NCBI RefSeq assembly: GCF_027244095.1 | Contig: NC_069657.1 | Span: 7,574,001-7,638,000, forward strand | Source of the DNA: Hemicordylus capensis | Lineage: Eukaryota > Chordata > Lepidosauria > Squamata > Cordylidae | Reading direction: 5' to 3' | DNA length: 64,000 nt | In this document: positions 43,023-54,612 of the stretch, in pieces | Layout: every line of letters begins with the position of its first letter | Position numbering within the stretch: position 1 is the stretch's first letter | Notes under the pieces: generated by a model | What the model saw: only the letters and a program-made list of their open reading frames with translations | Databases searched by the model: none | What the model was told of the DNA's origin: nothing | Position numbers and translations under genes: made by a program

Positions 43023-44479
43023 AGTTGTAAAGCTTGCGAGGTGATGGATTGGAAGTACTTTGAAAACTCAAAAGCATGTTTGTTATTCTTATTAGCCGAC
43101 GAAATGGCCCTCAGGAGTAGGTACTATCTTGATGCCTCCCAATTAGCCCCTTTTCTAAAGAATGCGTGTGAGCCCTTTAAATGTCCCCAGATCCAACCAC
43201 ATGTGTCAGTTACAGCTCCTATTGAGTGCTGAGAGCACGTGTGCAAAATGCAGCTCGTTTTATTAATGGAGGGGAAGCCTATGGTAGTTTCTATTAAAAA
43301 ATTGTTTATTTTCTTCTTCTTTATCATCATCATCATCATCATTATCATTTCATTAAATGCAAAGTTGGCTGAATGCCCTCTGCTCTGGGGTCTCAACAGA
43401 ATCAGCAGCATGTGCAGGTTTTTGGAAAAGCCAGTGCAGTCTGTTAGCTGTGCTGTTGTGGACCATTTCTGTGCAGCTCTGATCTGGTTTTGGGACTTGC
43501 CTCCTCGTTTTTAGGGTGGTCTCTTCTTGGCTAAGGTTAAGAGACGTGGTTGACAACCTGTAAGAACTGAATTACCTCTGAAGAAAAGTGATAAAAGTAT
43601 TAGATAGGGATGACACCGAGGAGTGCTTTTGTATGTCATTTGCTAGTTCTTCCTCCTTGCATTAGATGTGTGTGGTGGTTGAGGCACTCTGCATGTGCTC
43701 AGATGCACTGTATTCACTCACATGGCCTTAGGCTGGGTCCTACTTAGACTTGAGGTGACTCTGTGTGTGAGAGAACACTTTTAGCTTTCAAACATTGATA
43801 TAAACAGGTTTGCATTATACATTAGTTGGGTTTTGTGGGGCAAGATAAGTAATTGTTTGTTTTAATCTCGTTAGCTGCCTTTAGCTCTCAAGTGGAGGAA
43901 AAGCAGAACAGATTACCATTAAGAAACAGAACACCATCAGCTGCCCTGTGATGCTTCATTTCCCTACCCCATAGCTGGTTGTAAATTGCCGTGTGTACTC
44001 TGATAAGTGTTGGAGTCATTTTGACCCCCAGTTGCTTCCAATGGGAAACTGACATTGGCCATCACCTATTTTTGAATATTGAAAAATATCCGCTCTATTC
44101 CTGTACTGCCAACGGGAAATATTTGAACCACCAGTGTTTCTCCCAAACACTCCCCCTCCCCGCCATTACAGATGGTGTCATGTTCAATGCAACCTTATTT
44201 TTTACTTTTGATTCTATTTGACCACAACACTGGGTTAGCAAAGTACGTATTATATCTGGGCAATGCTGTATCAGTATTGCATCACTTCTCATAGACATTT
44301 GCAGAGCAGTCTCTTCTGTTGGCATGCTCTAAATGGCTAAACTTAGGTCTGGGTTGGCAAGTGGACTACAAGAAAATTTGGGGGCTAGTAGCTTATTTGC
44401 AAGGTTGCCTGTGTTTACCAGATATTCTGATCTTGTGTGGTGTGCTGGTGTGTAATGTTTCACGCTTGTGTTAGACGTG
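43023..44479 (+). other. SAMD4A intron, unassigned part
   Basis: Holds an (ATC)n run at 43323-43342. No exon or recognised element. Confidence 0.5.
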
Positions 44480-44634
44480 ACTTTCTAGGGTTTTTAATTG
44501 TTAATTATTTTTTATGCTTTATCATTTTTGTTTTAATTATTAATTGATTTTAATGGTGTTTTAATGTAAACCGCCCTGAGCCTTTTGGAAGGGCGGTATA
44601 AAAGTTTTAATAATAAATAAAAATAAATAAATAG
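44480..44634 (+). repeat. L2/CR1-group LINE 3' end fragment
   Basis: ATGTAAACCGCCCTGAGCCT and GAAGGGCGGTATAAAAGTTT then a (TAAA)n tail. Confidence 0.7.
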
Positions 44635-45970
44635 AGGTTCTGGAGTTAACGTGGGACCAAAGCTGGCAGAGTTCAGACTTGTGGCAGTGAGGAGCCTTTC
44701 TTTGGGGGCTGCGGAAAGTGGGGGCAGTAGACACGTACAGCATCCCAGGGAGTGAGCTTGCAGGCCTGGCCACTGTCCTGCTGGGCTCTACAACCCCCAT
44801 TCTCGATCCTTGTAGCATTTGTCTTTTCAAAGTGTGGAAAGTGGGTGGGGGGTAGCATTTGCCCTGGCAGGGGTGGGCGTTCTGAGCATGTGCCCAGAGA
44901 CCGGAGCATAGCGGGCTTAGGGCTAGCCTGGGGGCAACCTGTGGCTTGCCCGTGCTAGCCACGCCCCCTGCACTGGTGACAGAGGCATGCTGATGCAGGA
45001 GTGTGGCCAGTACTGGGAAGGTGAGCCACGCAGCCCAGCCCAGCCGACGCCTCCTTCACCGGCTGAGTGCTTTCTTACCCTTTCTTGGAACAAACAAAGT
45101 GCTGTGGGTGAGGGGACATACCTGGCACTCCCAGCTGGCGAGCAAATCCATTCCCTGACTGGGTGTAGGAGGGGGGCAAGGGGGGCTCTGTGCAAGCCCC
45201 CTGACCCTGTCGGTCCAGGGACATTTGTTCCCCCTTGTCCAAGGGTAGCTGCACCCCTGCCTAAGGATGCTGTACAGAAACACCACATTCCCACCTTAAT
45301 TTAAATCTCCTCTTCAGTCCTCAGATGTGAAGGCTGGGGAAAACTGGAGGGTGGGGGGCGCTGGGGGAAAAAAAGGGGATTTTCCCATGTTTTTCGGGGA
45401 TGACGACCCCCCCCCCCATTTCTCCCCAGTCCTTTGCACCTCTAATTCAGACATTATGCTGAGCATGCATACAGGTGTCTGGACACATGTTTGTGTGAAC
45501 AACTGCATGCATTGATTCTAAAAGTGAACCTGGCTGCAGGCCCCTTCAAATGCATGGTACAGATGGGAAGTAGACTGCTGCATGCGAGCTGAACGAGTGT
45601 GGAGGTTGCTTCATTGGCCAGCTGCCTGCATGCAGTGAGGACCTAAGTGTGCTCTCTCCCCTGCCCTGAGACCTCCTCTCCTCCCCAACTGCGTGAGAGC
45701 AGGGCTGGTTCATTTAAGCCACTCCTCCACACAGATGGCCCAAATATTTATTTATTTATTTATAAATATTACTTGAAACAAATATTTGGACCACTTGTAG
45801 AGGAACCGTGCAGATTCCGAACTGCCTCCCTCATGGAATTAGAGATTGGCTTGTCAGGAGACCAGAAGGACGTGTACACGCAGGGTGCTTGTGTATCCTC
45901 ATTGCATTTGGCCCATCCATGGCCAAGTATCATCCGGATCAGCCCGATGTGTGAGTTACTGTAGAAGTTT
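44635..45970 (+). other. SAMD4A intron, unassigned part
   Basis: G/C-moderate DNA without recognised repeats, except a C11 run near 45408 and a short TTTATTTATTTATTTATAAA run at 45747. At 45971-46022 lies half of a hAT MITE (ATGATGGGAGTTGCAGTCCA). Confidence 0.45.
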
Positions 45971-46041
45971 CCAGCCTTTGCCCACATGATGGGAGTTGCA
46001 GTCCAGCAACTTCTAGGGACCCTCAAATACTATGCATGTGA

Positions 46042-46878
46042 GCTGTCGGTGACTGACCAGGAGAAGGATCTTGGGGTTGTGGTGGACAGCTAATTGAAAA
46101 TGTTGACTCAATGTGCAGCAGCTGTGAAAAAGGCCAATTCCATGCTAGGGATCATTAGGAAGGGGATTGAAAATAAACCTGCTAATATTATAATGCCCTT
46201 GTACAAAACTATGGTGCGACCACACTTGGAGTACTGCGTACAATTCTGGCCACCACATCTTAAAAAGGACATTGTAGAACTGGAAAAGGTGCAGAAGAAG
46301 GCAACCAAGATGATCAGGGACCTAGAGCACCTTTCTTATGAGGCAAGACTACAATACCTGGGGGTTTTTAGTTTAGAAAAAAGATGACTGCGGGGAGACA
46401 TGATAGAGGTCTATAAAATAATGCATGGAGTGGAGAAAGTGGAGAGAGAGAAATTCTTCTCCCTCTCACATAACACTAGAACCAGGGGGCATCCCATGAA
46501 ATTGATTGCCAGGAAATCTAGGACCAACACAAGGTGGTACTTTTTCACACAACGCATAAACAACTTGTGGAATTCTCTGCCACAAGATGTGGTGACAGCC
46601 AACAAGCTGGATGGCTTGAAGAGGGGCTTGGATAACTTCATGGAGGAGAGGTCTATCAACGGCTACTAGTCGGAGGGCTATGGGCCACCTCCAGCCTCAA
46701 AGGCAGGATGCCTCAGTACCAGTTGCAGGGGAGTCACAGCAGGAGAGAGGGCATGCACATACCTCTTGCCTGTACGCTCCCCAGAGATATCTGGTGGGCC
46801 ACTGTGCGAAACAGGATGCTGGACTAGATGGGCCTCCTTGGGCCTGATCTAGCAGGGCTGTTCTTATGTTCTTATATG
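46042..46878 (+). mobile_element. CR1-type LINE 3' part, plus strand, well preserved
   Basis: Long frames: QCAAAVKKANSMLGIIRKGI, KTMVRPHLEYCVQFWPPHLK, KDIVELEKVQKKATKMIRDL then, after a break, KIMHGVEKVEREKFFSLSHN and LWNSLPQDVVTANKLDGLKR. The 3' end TTCTTATGTTCTTATATG is the CR1-type short repeat. It is better kept than 7015-8345, so probably younger. Confidence 0.92.
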
Positions 46879-47854
46879 TACATTGTGCAGAGGTTGTGCA
46901 TATGCTGAGCAGAACACGCAACTACAGTTTGGAGGGAGGGTTGCAGCTGTGGGGGCACCAGGGGGAAAAAAGCTGGAGAAGCACAGAAGGGGGAAAGCAC
47001 GTTTATGGGTGGTTGAGCTGCAACCCACCTATTAGATTTCTGAAACAGAAATGGGGGCAGGTGGCGGGGTGCAAACTACTTGTTTGAGGGGGCGCTTGCC
47101 TGCCCTCTTGCCTTCCCCCCTTTGGACCCACCCTTGGAGGGTGGGGGCGGTGCATGTGTATCTAGTGAAAGGCATCATCTGTTTCCCTTAAAGAAGCTTT
47201 CTGGAAAACCTTTCGTTAAGTGCTCCTGGTGAATGGGGAGTTGTAGCCTGCTCGTAGATAATTTGGCTCCGTCATTTGCCGAAGACCAAATGAAAACCCT
47301 GTTTTCTCTTCTTCTTAAAAGAGCAATGAAGCCCAGTCGGACGCTGGTTGCAAGGTGAAATGTTTACACCCTGGGGCTTGCAGGTGGCTGCTCGAGGGAG
47401 GGGGCAAGGTGGGTGGCAGAAGTGTGTGGGGCCAGCCCCACTGTGCAAGAGGGGGGGATGCTGGAGGCCCACCTGCAGCAGGAGACGGAACAGACCCCCC
47501 CCCCCGCCTTGACTCAGAGGAAAGAATGCTGGGTGTTCTTCCAGTTGTTTGTACGAGAACACAGGACCTGCACTGCTTTTGGCAGCTCCTGCCGGTGACA
47601 TTCGGTGGTCGCTTCTAGCAGAACGCTACAAGGCTTAGGAGGCCACTCCGAAATCTGTTTTTGGGAAACCCATACAGGGGCTTTTTCTGGACAGCGAGGC
47701 TGCGGATGGTTGAGAAGACCACGAATGGGAAGGAGCCAGGGGTGTGTGTGTGTGCACGTCACACAAGGACTGAAAATGATCTAATCTCCTCTGTTTAGGT
47801 ATGAGAGCTCTCTATAGATTGTGATAAGGTGTAGATAGAATTCTGTTCCGTGGG
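46879..47854 (+). other. SAMD4A intron, unassigned part
   Basis: No exon or element recognised. Confidence 0.45.
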
Positions 47855-48425
47855 GAGGAGAGCTGGTCTTGTGGTAGGTAAGCTAAAGTGTGCCATCAAG
47901 TGGATTTCGACTCCTGGTGCCCACAGAGCCCTGTGGGGTTTTTTTGGTAGAATTCAGGAGGGGTTGGCCATTGCTATCTCCCGCACAGTCTGAGATGATG
48001 CCTTTCAGCATCTTTCCTATATCACTGCTGCCCGATATAGGTGTTTTCCCATAGTCTGGGAAACACACCAGTGGGGATTCGAACTGGCAACCTTCTGCAC
48101 TACTTAAGGTGGCAGTCTTGTTGTAGCACGTATGAATTGTCCCCTTTGCTAAGCAGGATCTGCCTTGGTCTGCACTTGGATGAGAGACTGCATGTGAGAG
48201 TGGCAAGATATTCCCCTTAGGAGATGCAGCCATAGCTTAGCAGAAGAGCCCCTGCCTGCCTGCCTGCCTGCAGAAGGTGCCAAGTTCCCTTCCTGGCAGC
48301 ATCTCCAGGTAGGGCTGAGAGAGATCCCTGCCTGCAACCTTGGAGAAGCTGCCGCCAGTCTGTGAAGACAATACTGAGCTAGCTGGACTCTGACACAGTA
48401 TAAGGCAGTTTCCTGTATAATTTCT
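47855..48425 (+). mobile_element. Composite 5S/tRNA SINE, split by a Sauria-type SINE
   Basis: GGAGGAGAGCTGGTCTTGTG head up to 47877, then from 48115 GCTAAGCAGGATCTGCCTTG and GCACTTGGATGAGAGACTGC (5S-like), CCATAGCTTAGCAGAAGAGC (tRNA-like module), and tail to 48425. Confidence 0.88.
47878..48114 (-). mobile_element. Sauria-type SINE nested in a 5S/tRNA SINE
   Basis: Minus orientation: plus-strand GTGTGCCATCAAGTGGATTT (Bov-B-like end) to CGAACTGGCAACCTTCTGCA. Flanked by GTCTTGTGGTAG (47866-47877) and GTCTTGTTGTAG (48115-48126), 11 of 12 bases. Confidence 0.92.
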
Positions 48426-49329
48426 TCAGTCGTGAGCAATGCTGTGGATTTGTGAATGGGCCATCTCCGCTCTCATGCCACAGAGAGCACTTTGATATCT
48501 CCTTGCATCACCTCCGGCATAGGAGTCCACAAGTGCAGCAGTCACCAGGTTGCTCTGGGCAACCACAAATCTCTTCCTTGCAGTTGCTTACATGACGTGC
48601 AGACAGATTTCCCTGCCCTGAATTATCCATGCCTTGTACAGAGCTCAGGCAGGGGAGGGGGGATCTCCCACTTGGGGCCAGCTGGGTGTAGGGGCCAGGC
48701 CCTTCCTCACGTCCTCTGGTGTGCACATAGGACTCGGAAAAGGGGGGCAGTCAGCTTCTCATTTTGCATTGGGCTTTAACTTCCACCTTCATTTGTTGAC
48801 CTTTCCCCGATGCCAGGCACAAAGCGAGAGCAAATCGCTTCATGCCAGGTGTTGAGAAAAGTCTGAAGTGGCAAGACAGAGAATATTTTGGGCCTTCTGG
48901 CCACCCTTCCATCTAGCACAGAGGAAAAGAATTAGGCTGCTCTTCCCCAGGTCCTGCAGGCAGACGCTCCCCAGCTCAGTTAGCACTGATCCTCAGCGTT
49001 GGAGGCTCAGTGCTAACTGGGAAGGTTTGCCCGGGTCCTTGGAGAGGTGCTACCTGTCGGTGGCTCAAAGGTATGACTCGGCATAAAGGCAGTTTCACAA
49101 GCACACCTGTTCTATTTAGGATATTTCTGTCCTCAGGTTCCGCAGCAGAGTTCAGAGAAGCATTTGTGAGGTTGGCTTTTTCCTTGTAACAACCCTGCAT
49201 TGTAGGTCAGGGTGGGGGAAAGTAGCTTGCCCGAGACCACCCATCACACTTCACTGGCGTAGTTAATGCACCAGGTGTGAATGAGGGAGAAGAGCACAAG
49301 GAGGACCCTGCTGGGCACACACCAAAGAA
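48426..49329 (+). other. SAMD4A intron, unassigned part
   Basis: No exon or element recognised. A palindromic CAGTTAGCACTGA / TCAGTGCTAACTG pair lies at about 48976-49018. Confidence 0.45.
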
Positions 49330-49540
49330 AGGCCTGTTTCCCACAATGGCCCACCGGATGCTTCTGGGGAGCCACCAGCAGGCAGGGAGAGCGTGCCCCC
49401 TCTTGTGCTGTTGCTACCCTACAGCTGGCACTCAGAGGCATCCTGCCTCTAGGCCTGGGGGTGATGCTTAGCCATCAGGACAAGTAGCCATCAGTCAACT
49501 TGTCTTCCATGAATTTGTCTAAGCCTGTCTGAAACCATTG
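49330..49540 (-). mobile_element. CR1-type LINE 3' tail fragment
   Basis: GCCTGTTTCCCACAATGGCC, CACCGGATGCTTCTGGGGAG and GCCTGTCTGAAACCATTGGG parallel the minus-strand tail at 52190-52455. Confidence 0.75.
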
Positions 49541-49768
49541 GGCATTACTACATCTTGTGGGAGTAAGCTGCACTCCTCCAAATGTGCAGTGGGCATGCAC
49601 CAAAACTCTGCGTCTCCAAAACTTCATGCAACTCCAAGGGGAGTGAATTTGCTTTCTCCTCCCTCTCAGAGGAGTGCATTCTTAGAGTCATCTCGGGCTC
49701 TTCCCTATGCTTCTCCTGCATCCAGGCAGCTTTTGACTCCAGCTCCCTTCCTCATTTCCTGCAACAGG

Positions 49769-50075
49769 GAGAGGAGAGCTGGTCTTGTGGTAGCAAGCAT
49801 GACTTGTCCCCATAGCTAAGCAGGGTCTGCCCTGGTTGCATCTGAATGAGAGACTTGATGTGTGAACACTGCCAGATATTCCCCTCAGGGGATGGAGCCG
49901 CTCTGGGGAGAGCATTTAGGTTCCAAGTTCCCTCCCGGGCAGCACCTCTGAGATAGGGCTGAGAGAGATTCCTGCCTGCAACCCTGGAGAAGCCGCTGCT
50001 CCCAGTCTGTGAAGACCATACTGGGCTAGATGGACCAATGCTATGACTCAGTATATGGCAGCTTCCTATGTTCCT
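49769..50075 (+). mobile_element. Composite 5S/tRNA SINE, full length
   Basis: GAGAGGAGAGCTGGTCTTGT head, GCTAAGCAGGGTCTGCCCTG, CATCTGAATGAGAGACTTG, tail ending GGCAGCTTCCTATGTTCCTA. One of the most complete copies. Confidence 0.9.
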
Positions 50076-50607
50076 AACACTTAAGTTTAGGTAAGGAAGA
50101 TGAGGCTTTTACCCAACTCTGGTGGTTGTTCCTGTCTTGCTGCTTCCATTGCAGAATCTTTCGAAATCTCTTCCGGGGTCCTAGCTGGTGTAGGAGAAGA
50201 GATTCGGATGGAGGCTGAAATCATCTTCCTAGTGCTGAACAGAGTGACTCCGGGCGGGGCGGGGCGGGGCAGGGGGTTCAGCCTGGAAAAATAAGACTCA
50301 GCTGTTTCTTGTGGGTTCTCCCTCTTCCCCGCCAGTTTTTCATCCACCTGTTAGCTCTGATCTTATTCTTGGCTTGCTGCAAGTCATATTCGTAAGAGAC
50401 GTAAGTTTTGGATGGTATAAAAATCTGCCAAATTAATTAAATAAATAAATAAATAAATTCAAGCTTTTTCATTCTAAAATGTGCCTGTTTAAGGTCCTGA
50501 TATATGATTACGGTTTCTGGGCTCTACAGCTGTGGAAGTATTTTAGACGGCACTCCCGAGCATGGATGCATAGGCAGCTTCATTAATGCACATGGCATGA
50601 TACTTTA
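50076..50607 (+). other. SAMD4A intron, unassigned part
   Basis: A GGGGCGGGGC run at 50254-50271 and an L2-like 3' end with (AAAT)n at 50380-50458. Confidence 0.45.
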
Positions 50608-50868
50608 AAGGTAAAAAGTGGCGCCGTCGAGTCAGTGTCGACTCCTGGTGACCCCAGATCCATGTGGTTGACTTTGGTAGAATGCAGGAGGGGTTTACCA
50701 TTGCCTCCTGCCGCGCAGTATGAGATGATGCCTTTCAGCACTTTCATGTATTGCTGCTGCTTGATATAGGTGTTTCCCATAGTCTGGGAAACATACCAGC
50801 GGGGATTCGAACCAGCAACCTCTTGCTCTCCAGGCAAGTTACTTCCCTGTTGAGCCATTAGGTGGACC
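50608..50868 (-). mobile_element. Sauria-type SINE, full length, long target duplication
   Basis: Minus orientation: plus-strand GCGCCGTCGAGTCAGTGTCG to TTGAGCCATTAGGTGGACC. Flanked by CATGATACTTTA (50596-50607) and CATGCTACTTTA (50869-50880), 11 of 12 bases, as expected for LINE-driven insertion. Confidence 0.93.
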
Positions 50869-50945
50869 CATGCTACTTTACAGAGCAACAACAACAACAG
50901 AAGACCTTTGGCAAAAAACAAAAAAAGGTAGATCCTTGTCCCAAG

Positions 50946-51139
50946 CACTGTTCCAAATAAGGCGTGTGCACATGCACGCTTTCACACATGTTTGGATGTC
51001 GGTTCAGTTCATTTTAGATCTCGCTCAGGTTGAATCAGGAAGTTCCCATTCTGAATGCTGGTGCAAACACTGCCTTGATACAGCCGCCTAGAACAAAACT
51101 CATTCTGTATAGAGATGAAAAAAATTAGAAGGACCACTG
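50946..51139. mobile_element. hAT element (CACTGTTC termini), perfect duplication
   Basis: CACTGTTCCAAATAAGGCG left, ATTAGAAGGACCACTG right; GTCCCAAG on both sides (50938-50945, 51140-51147). Interior CTCAGGTTGAATCAGGAAG as in 8819-9416. Confidence 0.92.
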
Positions 51140-51506
51140 GTCCCAAGGACCTTGCAGCCAAAAAGCAAAAGAAGTGAAAGCCAAAAGAGTAGGCACAAGT
51201 GACAATGGATTAATGTCAACAAATGGAGTTCCATGTTTCATCTGAAGGGGAGGACCAAGGGGCTAGGCCAAAGGCTTCATAGAAAAGGCCAATTTTGAGG
51301 GGAAATACATAGAAATGGATCATAATTTTTCAGGCTCTACATCTGTTAGGACCATCTCATTTATGTATTATTTATTTTTTTTCTATGTAAACCACTTTAA
51401 GAACATTGGTTGAAGAGTGGTATATATAAATATTAATACTAGTAGTAGTTTTGGCATTTAGTATGATTCAAGCTCATCAACATATGGGTGAAATTAGGGT
51501 TGTCAG

Positions 51507-51709
51507 TAGTGTTCTCTCTGACCTTTTCCATCTGTGTGCGGAATGAGTTTTGTTCTGGGTGGCAGCATCAAGTCAGTGTGTGTGCACATGTGCATTCAGA
51601 GTGGGGTCTTCCTGATTCAACCTGAGTGGGATCAAAAATGAACTGAGCCCGCATCAAAAAAAAAAAAGTGTGAGCGTGTGGACATGTGCATGCCTTAGAG
51701 AGAACACTG
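51507..51709. mobile_element. hAT element, same family, opposite orientation
   Basis: TAGTGTTCTCTCTGACC left, CTTAGAGAGAACACTG right. Flanking 8-mers GTTGTCAG / GTTGTCTA match at 6 of 8. Interior CTTCCTGATTCAACCTGAGT is the complement of the family block. Confidence 0.87.
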
Positions 51710-52130
51710 GTTGTCTACAATCCAGAGAATACAGATGTTCAAACTCCAAACTGTTTGGGGCATTGTGGGGAAAATTCTTTGGAGACATCACAGGCACCAG
51801 CCAGTCCACCCTGTCCATCGTTAGCTTTTCTTTCAAATTTATAGAGCTAGGGTTATTTTTCCCTCCCTCTTTTGATCTTGTCCCTAGAGAGGAAACATAC
51901 ATTGGGATTGCATACAGTAAGGGTACTGTTGACCCTGCCGGTCAAAAACATTATGTTAGTCTTCAGTCTTAAGTTATTGGAATGCTGCCTTTAGATCACC
52001 TGGGCATGTGGCATTCTGTCCTGAGCATGTGGCCCTCTTGAATCATCCACACAAGCCTTCTTCCCTGCCCCCAGTCTTGGGTCTGCCAATCCAGTGCACT
52101 TTATCCCTGCAAAATGCACTCTGGACCTGT

Positions 52131-52455
52131 TAGAACATAAGAACATAAGAACAGCCCTGCTGGATCAGGCTCAAGGCCCATCTAGTCCAGCATCCTGTTT
52201 CGCACAGTGGCCCACCAGATGCCGCTGGAAGCCACAGGCAGGAGTTGAGGGCGTGCCCTCTCTCCTGCCATTACTCCCCTGCAACTGGTACTCAGAGGCA
52301 CACCCTTGAGGCTGGAGGTGGCCCACAGCCCTCTGACTAGTAGCCATTGATAGATCTCCTCCTCCATGAAGTCATCCAAACCCCTCTTAACGCCATCCAG
52401 GTTGTTGGCCGTCACCACATCCTGTGGCAGAGAGTTCCACAAGTGGATCACAGAC
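52131..52455 (-). mobile_element. CR1-type LINE 3' tail
   Basis: TAGAACATAAGAACATAAGA (the 3' short repeat) at left, then TGCTGGATCAGGCTCAAGGC, and CATCCTGTGGCAGAGAGTTC, matching the end of the ORF2 frame (NLDGVKRGLDDFMEE on the minus strand). Confidence 0.88.
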
Positions 52456-52574
52456 TCTGCTTGGCCCTCGCCTCCCTCACAGCAACATCAGGAGCCCATA
52501 AGGGAAACCGTGGTGCTGGGTTCCTGCTCTTTCCTTGAGCTTTGCTCACATGAGCAGAGGAGACGTGTGATGCT

Positions 52575-52770
52575 CAGAGGCGCACTTGGGTAATTTTGGA
52601 GCATGGGCCTAAAGGCCTTTGGTGCCCCCCACCTGCAAGTTAGTGCAGTGTGCAATGCGGGCCAGAGGTAACCACACCATTCAGGACAGACTAAAGAGGA
52701 TTTGGGGGCCCCCAGGAGGTGTGGAGGCTCTGGGCTTCAGCCCCAAGTCCAGTGGGTAAGAGCGCCACCG
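52575..52770. mobile_element. hAT element (CAGAGGCGC family), perfect duplication
   Basis: CAGAGGCGCACTTGGGTAAT left, GTGGGTAAGAGCGCCACCG right; GTGATGCT on both sides (52567-52574, 52771-52778). Confidence 0.92.
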
Positions 52771-52778
52771 GTGATGCT

Positions 52779-53505
52779 CATGTGAACAACGTACTCCTGC
52801 CCAGTTTGTTCATGCACCCTTGGGGGATGAGAGTAGAAGTCTCACACGTCTCCCTCCCTCCCCCCAGCAGACCCAGTCCAGGGTGCCCACATTCAGATAG
52901 GTTGTGTGAGGGTCTCCCCCATTCTACTCTGCTCTCCAGAGGAGAACTTGCCTCATTCCTGGTTTTGTACAGTGGGAGTGCCGGGAACAGGACCGTCCCT
53001 TGGACTGAAGCTGGCATGCAGGGTAATCTCCTCCCTGGGGACAATTAGTCGACGTTTCCTCCAGCGCGGTAGCTGAACCTGTGTTTTGCAATCGCTGTTC
53101 CGGACTAATTGGGCCTCCGGTCAGGTCTCTTCCAGTGATTATTGCCTCCTGGTTGTGAAGCCGCCCAGCCGGCCTCTCTCCTTTTCTGCTTTGGTTTTCT
53201 TTCCTTCCTTGTGGTCCGCCAAGGTGAATCTGACATTCCTTCCACGCCAAGAATTGCATTACGCCTTGCAATCAGCCTGAGTAACTGAAATAATAATTAG
53301 TCTGAACGTTTTGCTCTATTTTTAGGGTGTGTTAGTCAGCGCTTTAGCTTCCCCTGTTCGCTGAGTGCTTCTGTTCAGCAGGTGCAGCTCAGGGTGCAGG
53401 CAGGGAAGTCCCTGGTTCGAATCTGGCTTCAGCTGCCATCTCACCGGGTGGCCTTTGGCAAAAAACCCCCCGGCTGATCATCATATTGCAGTGCTTGGAG
53501 CACTT
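52779..53505 (+). other. SAMD4A intron, unassigned part
   Basis: No exon or element recognised. CCACGCCAAGAATTGCATTA and similar segments are unique in the window. Confidence 0.45.
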
Positions 53506-53702
53506 GCATAGGGGGCTGCCTTATACGGAGTCAGACCTTTGCCCCATCCAGCTCAGAACTGTCTACCCTGACCCGCAGCAGCACTCCAGGGAGTCAGGCA
53601 AGAGTCTTTCCTAGCCCTAATTAGAGATGCTGCCAGGGATTGAGCCTGGGACCTTTTGAATGCCAAGCAAAGGCTTTACTACTGAGCTACAGCTCCATCC
53701 CC
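53506..53702 (-). mobile_element. tRNA-headed SINE without the 5S part, minus strand
   Basis: On the minus strand it starts GGATGGAGCTGTAGCTCAGT, a tRNA-like A box, and continues with a GGTCCCAGGCTCAATCCC B box and the same tail as the 5S/tRNA SINEs (plus-strand start GGGGGCTGCCTTATACGGAG). No 5S-like sequence lies upstream of the head. Confidence 0.82.
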
Positions 53703-53743
53703 TAAAGAGCCGGGTGTCGCAGGAAGCTGATTTACATTCAGAA

Positions 53744-53900
53744 GAATATAAGGACAGCCCTGCTGGATCAGGCCCAAGGAGGCCCATCTAGTCCAGCATC
53801 CTGTTCCCCACAGTGGCCCACCAGATGCCTCTGGGTGAGAAGACCTCAGGCAAGACGGGAGGGCCTGCCCTCTCTGCTGCAGTTGCTCCCCTGCAACTAT
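53744..53900 (-). mobile_element. CR1-type LINE 3' tail fragment
   Basis: ATAAGGACAGCCCTGCTGGA and CCCATCTAGTCCAGCATCCT. Confidence 0.82.
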
Positions 53901-54130
53901 CCATCGAGCTTATATTAGCAGCAGCTTTCTAGGGATTCAGATGGGGTCTTTCCCAGCCCTACCTGGAGATGCTGCCAGGCCATGAGCCTGGGAACTTCTG
54001 CAGGCAATGCAGGGGGTCTCCCACTGAGTGGTGGTCCCAACCCCCCCCCCGGGGGGGGCCTCCTGCCCCTCTTCCTTTGGAAGGATGCTGTAGTCATGGT
54101 TAAATATTATTAGCTCTCTAGATATCTATT

Positions 54131-54384
54131 GCCACCTAATGGTGCAGTGGGGAAATGACTTGACTAGCAAGCCAGAGGTTGCCAGTTCGAACCCCTGCTG
54201 GTAGACTATGGGAAACACCTCTATCGGGCAGCAGCGATATAGGAAGGGGCTGAAAGGCATCGTCTCATACTGTGCAGGAGATGGCAATGGTCAACCCCTC
54301 CTGCATTCTACCAAAGACAACCACAGGGCTCTGTGGGTGCCAGGAGTTGACACCGACTCGACGGCACACTTTAGCTTTACCTAG
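54131..54384 (+). mobile_element. Sauria-type SINE, full length
   Basis: GCCACCTAATGGTGCAGTGG, CAAGCCAGAGGTTGCCAGTT, then ATCGGGCAGCAGCGATATAG, and the Bov-B-like end GTTGACACCGACTCGACGGC with a TTTAGCTTTACC tail. Confidence 0.9.
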
Positions 54385-54422
54385 ATAACTATTAAGAAAA
54401 GGGGGAAATATTTATTTTGCTG

Positions 54423-54612
54423 TTATAGTGTGTGTGTTTTCTGGTAGAGCACAAGCTTTGCGTGCAGAAGGTCCTGGTTTCAAGACCCAACATCTCCAGT
54501 TGAAAAAAACCCAAATCTTTCTGTTTGAGATATCGGAGAGCTGCTGCCAGTCAGAGTTGACCATACTGGGCTGGTTGGAGCAATAGTCTGACTCGGTATA
54601 AAGCAACTTAAT
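54423..54612 (+). mobile_element. tRNA-headed SINE without the 5S part, plus strand
   Basis: TGGTAGAGCACAAGCTTTGC (A box region), AGAAGGTCCTGGTTTCAAGA (B box), then CTGCTGCCAGTCAGAGTTGA and GGTATAAAGCAACTTAATAA. Confidence 0.78.

Noticed and set aside
49769-49870. 5S rRNA gene
   Set aside because: Only the 3' half is 5S-like and it is fused to a SINE body in every copy.
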